In this document: positions 37,169-40,607 of the stretch, piece by piece
How positions within the stretch are numbered: position 1 is the stretch's first letter
How the letters are laid out: every line of letters starts with the position of its first letter
Assembly: GCA_028284465.1 (NCBI GenBank)
Contig: JANQRR010000028.1
Location: 1 to 40,607 of the forward strand
Length of the DNA: 40,607 nucleotides
Direction of reading: 5' to 3'
Source: Gammaproteobacteria bacterium
GTDB taxonomy: Bacteria; Pseudomonadota; Gammaproteobacteria; JAJFKO01
Notes under the pieces: generated by a model
Told to the model about the DNA's origin: nothing
Database searches by the model: none
The model's input: only the letters and a program-made list of their open reading frames with translations
Position numbers and translations under genes: made by a program

Positions 37169-40100
37169 TTACATATTACGCCGATACTTACCGCCAACTT
37201 CAAATAAAGCTTGGGTGATCTGGCCAAGCGAGCAGACTTTTACAGCTTCCATTAAGCCTGCAAAGATATTTTCATTATTAATGGCAATCTGTTGTAATTT
37301 TTTCAGCATAGTATCGCAATCATCTTTATGGCGTTTTTGAAAATCATGCAAACGTTTTAATTGGCTTTGTTTTTCTTCTTCAGTCGAGCGGGCAAGTTCA
37401 ACGATTTGTTCCATTTGAGCTTCAGCTGGATTTACAAACGTATTCACTCCAATTATCGGCAAGCTACCATCATGTTTTTGCGCTTCATAATACATCGACT
37501 CATCTTGAATTTTACTGCGTTGATAGCCAGTTTCCATTGCCCCAAGCACACCACCGCGTTGACTAATATTATCAAACTCTTTTAACACAGCTTCTTCGAC
37601 TAAATCGGTTAATTCATCAATAATAAAAGAGCCTTGTAATGGATTTTCATTTTTCGCTAAGCCCCATTCTTTGTTAATGATCAATTGGATTGCTTGAGCG
37701 CGACGTACTGATTCTTCAGTTGGTGTCGTAATTGCTTCGTCATAAGCATTGGTATGCAAACTATTACAATTATCATAAATTGCAATCAATGCTTCTAGCG
37801 TGGTACGAATATCATTGAATGCCATTTCTTGCGCGTGCAATGAACGCCCTGAGGTTTGAATATGATATTTCAATTTCTGACTGCGTTTATTCGCACCGTA
37901 TTTATCACGCATAGCAATTGCCCAGATCCGGCGCGCAACTCGGCCCATAACGCTATATTCAGGGTCCATCGCATTAGAAAAAAAGAATGAAAGATTTTTT
38001 GCAAAATCATCAATGTGTAAACCACGTGCTAAATAAGTTTCAACATAAGTGAAACCATTAGATAATGTTAACGCTAATTGGGTAATAGGATTAGCACCAG
38101 CTTCAGCAATGTGGTAGCCAGAGATCGATACGGAATAAAAGTTACGAACATGATGTTCAATGAAATATTCTTGGATATCTGCCATCATTTTCAACGCGAA
38201 TTCGGTTGAAAAAATGCAAGTATTTTGTGCTTGATCTTCTTTAAGAATATCAGCTTGCACAGTGCCACGCACATGTTGCAAGGTGTAAACAGTAATTTCT
38301 GCTAATTCTGCATCATTAGGCTGGCGATCATTGTCTTGTTGAAATTTAGTGATCTGTTGTGCGATGGCAGTGTTAAAAAACATTGCCAAAATAGCGGGAG
38401 CAGGGCCGTTGATGGTCATTGATACCGACGTTTTAGGATCACATAAATCAAAACCATCATAAAGCACTTTCATATCATCTAATGAAGCGATTGAAACGCC
38501 AGAATTACCAACCTTGCCGTAAATATCAGGGCGTTCATCCGGTTCGAAACCATATAAAGTCACTGAGTCAAAAGCAGTTGATAAACGATTTGCTGGTGCG
38601 TGTTCTGATAAATATTTAAAACGCCGATTAGTGCGATAAGGATCGCCTTCGCCAGCAAACATACGCCCAGGATCTTCACCAGTGCGTTTTAAAGGAAACA
38701 CCCCAGCAGTAAACGGGAAATATCCTGCAACGTTTTCTTTTAATAGCCATTTTAAACGTTCACCATCGTCTTGATATTTAGGTAAAGCCACTTTGGGGAT
38801 GCGTGAACCAGATAAACTTGTGGTATATAAATCACGTTGTACTTCCTTGTCACGCACTTTAAAAATAAATTTATCCGCGGAAAAGGTTTTTTGTAATTTA
38901 GGCCAATCGGCTAATAAAGCACGGTTATGTGGCGTTAATTGTTCTTTACGTTGTTTGATCAAGGTTGCAAGGTTTGGATCGGGATCAGCAATTTTAGCTA
39001 GCATCTTTTCTGTTGCTTGTAATTGCTGATACTCGCGCGCTATTGTTGCTTGAGCTTCAGTATCTTGATGATACATACGAATGGTGCTAGCAATTTCTGC
39101 TAGATAATTTTGTTTGGTTGTGGGAATGATACTGGTATGATGAGTTGACATTTTTTCTTTAAGAATAGCTTGCTGGCTTGGCCACTCACCTTTATCGCGG
39201 TCACGAAATAGTTGTAATATTGCCTGATAAAGCGCTGTTACCCCGTCATCATTAAAGCGTGAAGCAATAGTGCCATAACACAGCATATCTTGCGGGCTTT
39301 TGCTAAACGCTTGTTGATTACGCAACATTTGTTTAGCAACATCATGTAAAGCATCTTGAGCGCCTTTACGATCAAACTTATTGATTGCAACAACATCAGC
39401 ATAATCTAACATATCAATTTTTTCTAATTGGCTAGCTGCGCCATATTCTGGTGTCATAACATAAAGTGATGTATCAACAAATGGCACAATACCAGCATCG
39501 CCTTGACCGATCCCTGGAGTTTCTACAATGATCAAATCATAGTTAGCGAGTTGGCAGGCATGGATCATTTCTTGTAAATGAGGGATCACATCGTGGCCTG
39601 CGGTGCGGGTGGCTAATGAGCGCATAAAAATGTTTGGTGAGTCGATAGAATTCATGCGAATGCGATCACCGAGTAAAGCGCCACCAGTTTTACGTTTAGT
39701 TGGGTCCATTGCTAAGATGGCAATGTTGATATTGGGATTGTCGCGACGAAAACGTAAAATTAATTCATCGGTTAAAGATGATTTGCCAGAACCACCGGTG
39801 CCAGTGATCCCTAATATAGGAGCTTTTTTACTGATATCGGTGTCAGCTTGGGCATTGATTTGTGCGCATAGTTGTGAAGATAAGGTTTGATTTTCCAAAT
39901 TGGATATAAGATTGGTGAGTTCACGCATGCTAGTAACATTAATATCATTAACAGTGGCTGTTATATTGTGATCGCAACGTTGGACCATATCGTTAATGAT
40001 CCCTTGCAATCCCATTGTTTGGCCGTCTTGTGGCGAATAAATGCGTTCTACGCCATACGCTTCTAATGTTTTAATTTCTTCGGGCGTGATCACGCCACCG

Positions 40101-40405
40101 CCGCCGCCAAACACTTTGATTTTTTCTGCATTATGTTTTCGCAACATATCAATAGCATATTTAAAATATTCGTTATGGCCACCTTGATAAGAGCTAATAG
40201 CGATGCCGTGAACATCTTCTTGTAATGCTGCATTCACAACTTCATGCACTGATCGATTGTGGCCTAAATGAATGACTTCAACGCCGGTTGCTTGCAAAAT
40301 GCGACGCATAATATTGATAGCAACATCGTGACCGTCAAATAAGCTTGCGGCAGTGACAAAGCGAATTTTATGCTGACTTTGATAAGGTGTAATTTTATTG
40401 CTCAT
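37169..40405 (-). CDS. icmF: Fused isobutyryl-CoA mutase with G-protein chaperone (IcmF)
   Basis: A 1078-residue adenosylcobalamin enzyme. Order: B12-binding domain (residues about 13-145) with [17 protein letters not shown], where His26 is the cobalt ligand, and [13 protein letters not shown]. Next is a MeaB-like GTPase domain with GTGGSGKSS (202-210), [18 protein letters not shown] and NKFDRKG. The mutase domain contains [20 protein letters not shown] and [20 protein letters not shown]. The fusion order and the Phe-containing GVFPLKR segment fit IcmF rather than methylmalonyl-CoA mutase. It interconverts isobutyryl-CoA and butyryl-CoA, and some members also act on isovaleryl/pivalyl-CoA. 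Convergent with def. Confidence 0.94.
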   Translation of the reverse strand: MSNKITPYQSQHKIRFVTAASLFDGHDVAINIMRRILQATGVEVIHLGHNRSVHEVVNAALQEDVHGIAISSYQGGHNEYFKYAIDMLRKHNAEKIKVFGGGGGVITPEEIKTLEAYGVERIYSPQDGQTMGLQGIINDMVQRCDHNITATVNDINVTSMRELTNLISNLENQTLSSQLCAQINAQADTDISKKAPILGITGTGGSGKSSLTDELILRFRRDNPNINIAILAMDPTKRKTGGALLGDRIRMNSIDSPNIFMRSLATRTAGHDVIPHLQEMIHACQLANYDLIIVETPGIGQGDAGIVPFVDTSLYVMTPEYGAASQLEKIDMLDYADVVAINKFDRKGAQDALHDVAKQMLRNQQAFSKSPQDMLCYGTIASRFNDDGVTALYQAILQLFRDRDKGEWPSQQAILKEKMSTHHTSIIPTTKQNYLAEIASTIRMYHQDTEAQATIAREYQQLQATEKMLAKIADPDPNLATLIKQRKEQLTPHNRALLADWPKLQKTFSADKFIFKVRDKEVQRDLYTTSLSGSRIPKVALPKYQDDGERLKWLLKENVAGYFPFTAGVFPLKRTGEDPGRMFAGEGDPYRTNRRFKYLSEHAPANRLSTAFDSVTLYGFEPDERPDIYGKVGNSGVSIASLDDMKVLYDGFDLCDPKTSVSMTINGPAPAILAMFFNTAIAQQITKFQQDNDRQPNDAELAEITVYTLQHVRGTVQADILKEDQAQNTCIFSTEFALKMMADIQEYFIEHHVRNFYSVSISGYHIAEAGANPITQLALTLSNGFTYVETYLARGLHIDDFAKNLSFFFSNAMDPEYSVMGRVARRIWAIAMRDKYGANKRSQKLKYHIQTSGRSLHAQEMAFNDIRTTLEALIAIYDNCNSLHTNAYDEAITTPTEESVRRAQAIQLIINKEWGLAKNENPLQGSFIIDELTDLVEEAVLKEFDNISQRGGVLGAMETGYQRSKIQDESMYYEAQKHDGSLPIIGVNTFVNPAEAQMEQIVELARSTEEEKQSQLKRLHDFQKRHKDDCDTMLKKLQQIAINNENIFAGLMEAVKVCSLGQITQALFEVGGKYRRNM

Positions 40406-40607
40406 AATTTTTTCTTCGTATATTCATATGCTGGTATCGTTTTAACACGATAATAAATAGCAGTGATTTTATCATGAATGGCTCTCTTGGGCAGCAAACA
40501 TTCGAACAATAAACATTGATTTTTTTTGGGGATAAATGGTTGGTGCCGCTGGGGTCCTGTCAGTGAGTGGCTTTCTCTCCGTGCTCGCCTATGTCCATTG
40601 GTGTTTC
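40402..40607 (-). CDS. Possible 3' end of a gene upstream of icmF (partial, uncertain)
   Basis: On the minus strand one frame is open from the window edge for 67 codons and stops with TGA at 40404-40402. This overlaps the icmF ATG in the coupled ATGA pattern. The predicted end reads [20 protein letters not shown] followed by YTKKKL. I recognise no family, and the same bases contain a putative promoter and operator, so it may be chance. The outermost 70 bases (40536-40607) are clearly richer in G+C than the rest. On the plus strand an ATG at 40536 also opens a frame to the edge ([20 protein letters not shown]). Confidence 0.25.
   Translation of the reverse strand, partial: NTNGHRRARRESHSLTGPQRHQPFIPKKNQCLLFECLLPKRAIHDKITAIYYRVKTIPAYEYTKKKL
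40435..40452. promoter_or_regulatory. Candidate operator upstream of icmF
   Basis: TATCGT (40435-40440) and ACGATA (40447-40452) are exact inverted arms around TTTAAC, so eight of nine pairs of the 18-base site are symmetric. It lies 30-47 bases upstream of the icmF ATG, just downstream of a putative start point, where a dimeric repressor would block transcription. The regulator is unknown. Confidence 0.5.
40466..40474 (-). promoter_or_regulatory. Possible extended -10 promoter of icmF
   Basis: On the minus strand TGATAAAAT (40474-40466) fits TGN plus a five-of-six -10 box. No clear -35 box is present. Transcription would start near 40459, upstream of the 18-base palindrome. Confidence 0.35.

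Overview
The window is a piece of a gammaproteobacterial chromosome of moderate to low G+C. Ribosomal proteins, SecY/SecD/SecF, RpoE, LepA and TraT-type sequences all look gammaproteobacterial. Interspersed palindromic repeats, a fused isobutyryl-CoA mutase (IcmF) and one large orphan protein without a signal peptide would fit a host-associated lineage such as the Legionellales. That placement is my inference from remembered sequences, not from a search.

Layout. (1) 1-13698 is one continuous plus-strand run: the end of tuf (str operon), then the S10, spc and alpha ribosomal protein operons in canonical order (rpsJ to rplQ), including secY, rpmJ and rpoA. Only 13 bases separate tuf from rpsJ, so there is no room for an S10 leader. 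A strong promoter lies between rpmJ and rpsM. Several ribosomal proteins are unusual: S11 carries an extra loop of about 29 residues, S14 is a zinc-ribbon form of 89 residues, and S4 has a reduced N-terminal region and a TTG start. A perfect 29-bp inverted repeat sits between rplC and rplD. (2) 13769-14914 holds a TraT-like outer-membrane lipoprotein gene, a tRNA-Leu(CAA) on the minus strand and the promoters of the tRNA and of queA. (3) 14915-20288 is queA-tgt-yajC-secD-secF: queuosine synthesis plus the accessory Sec translocase. (4) 20376-23172 holds a small AhpD/carboxymuconolactone-decarboxylase-like protein and, convergent to it, a 793-residue protein I cannot identify. (5) 23285-30432 is ygfZ, divergent from sdhE-ygfX-rpoE-rseA-lepA-lepB-rnc-era. 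This resembles the Pseudomonas and E. coli loci, but nadB, rseB/mucB, rseC/mucC and mucD are missing, and RseA is reduced to a 69-residue cytoplasmic anti-sigma domain. (6) 30449-40405 contains wrbA, a YihY-family membrane protein, a DmdC-like acyl-CoA dehydrogenase, a Bcr/CflA-type MFS exporter divergent from a LysR regulator, a peptide deformylase and icmF.

Related palindromic repeats occur at four places (1177, 20299, 24320 and 32358). One of them is a composite of two repeat families.

The window is mostly housekeeping sequence. The best candidates for something undescribed are the 793-residue orphan, the minimal soluble RseA in a contracted sigma-E locus, the S11 insertion and the zinc-type S14. 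I saw no CRISPR array, prophage, transposase or secretion-system genes.
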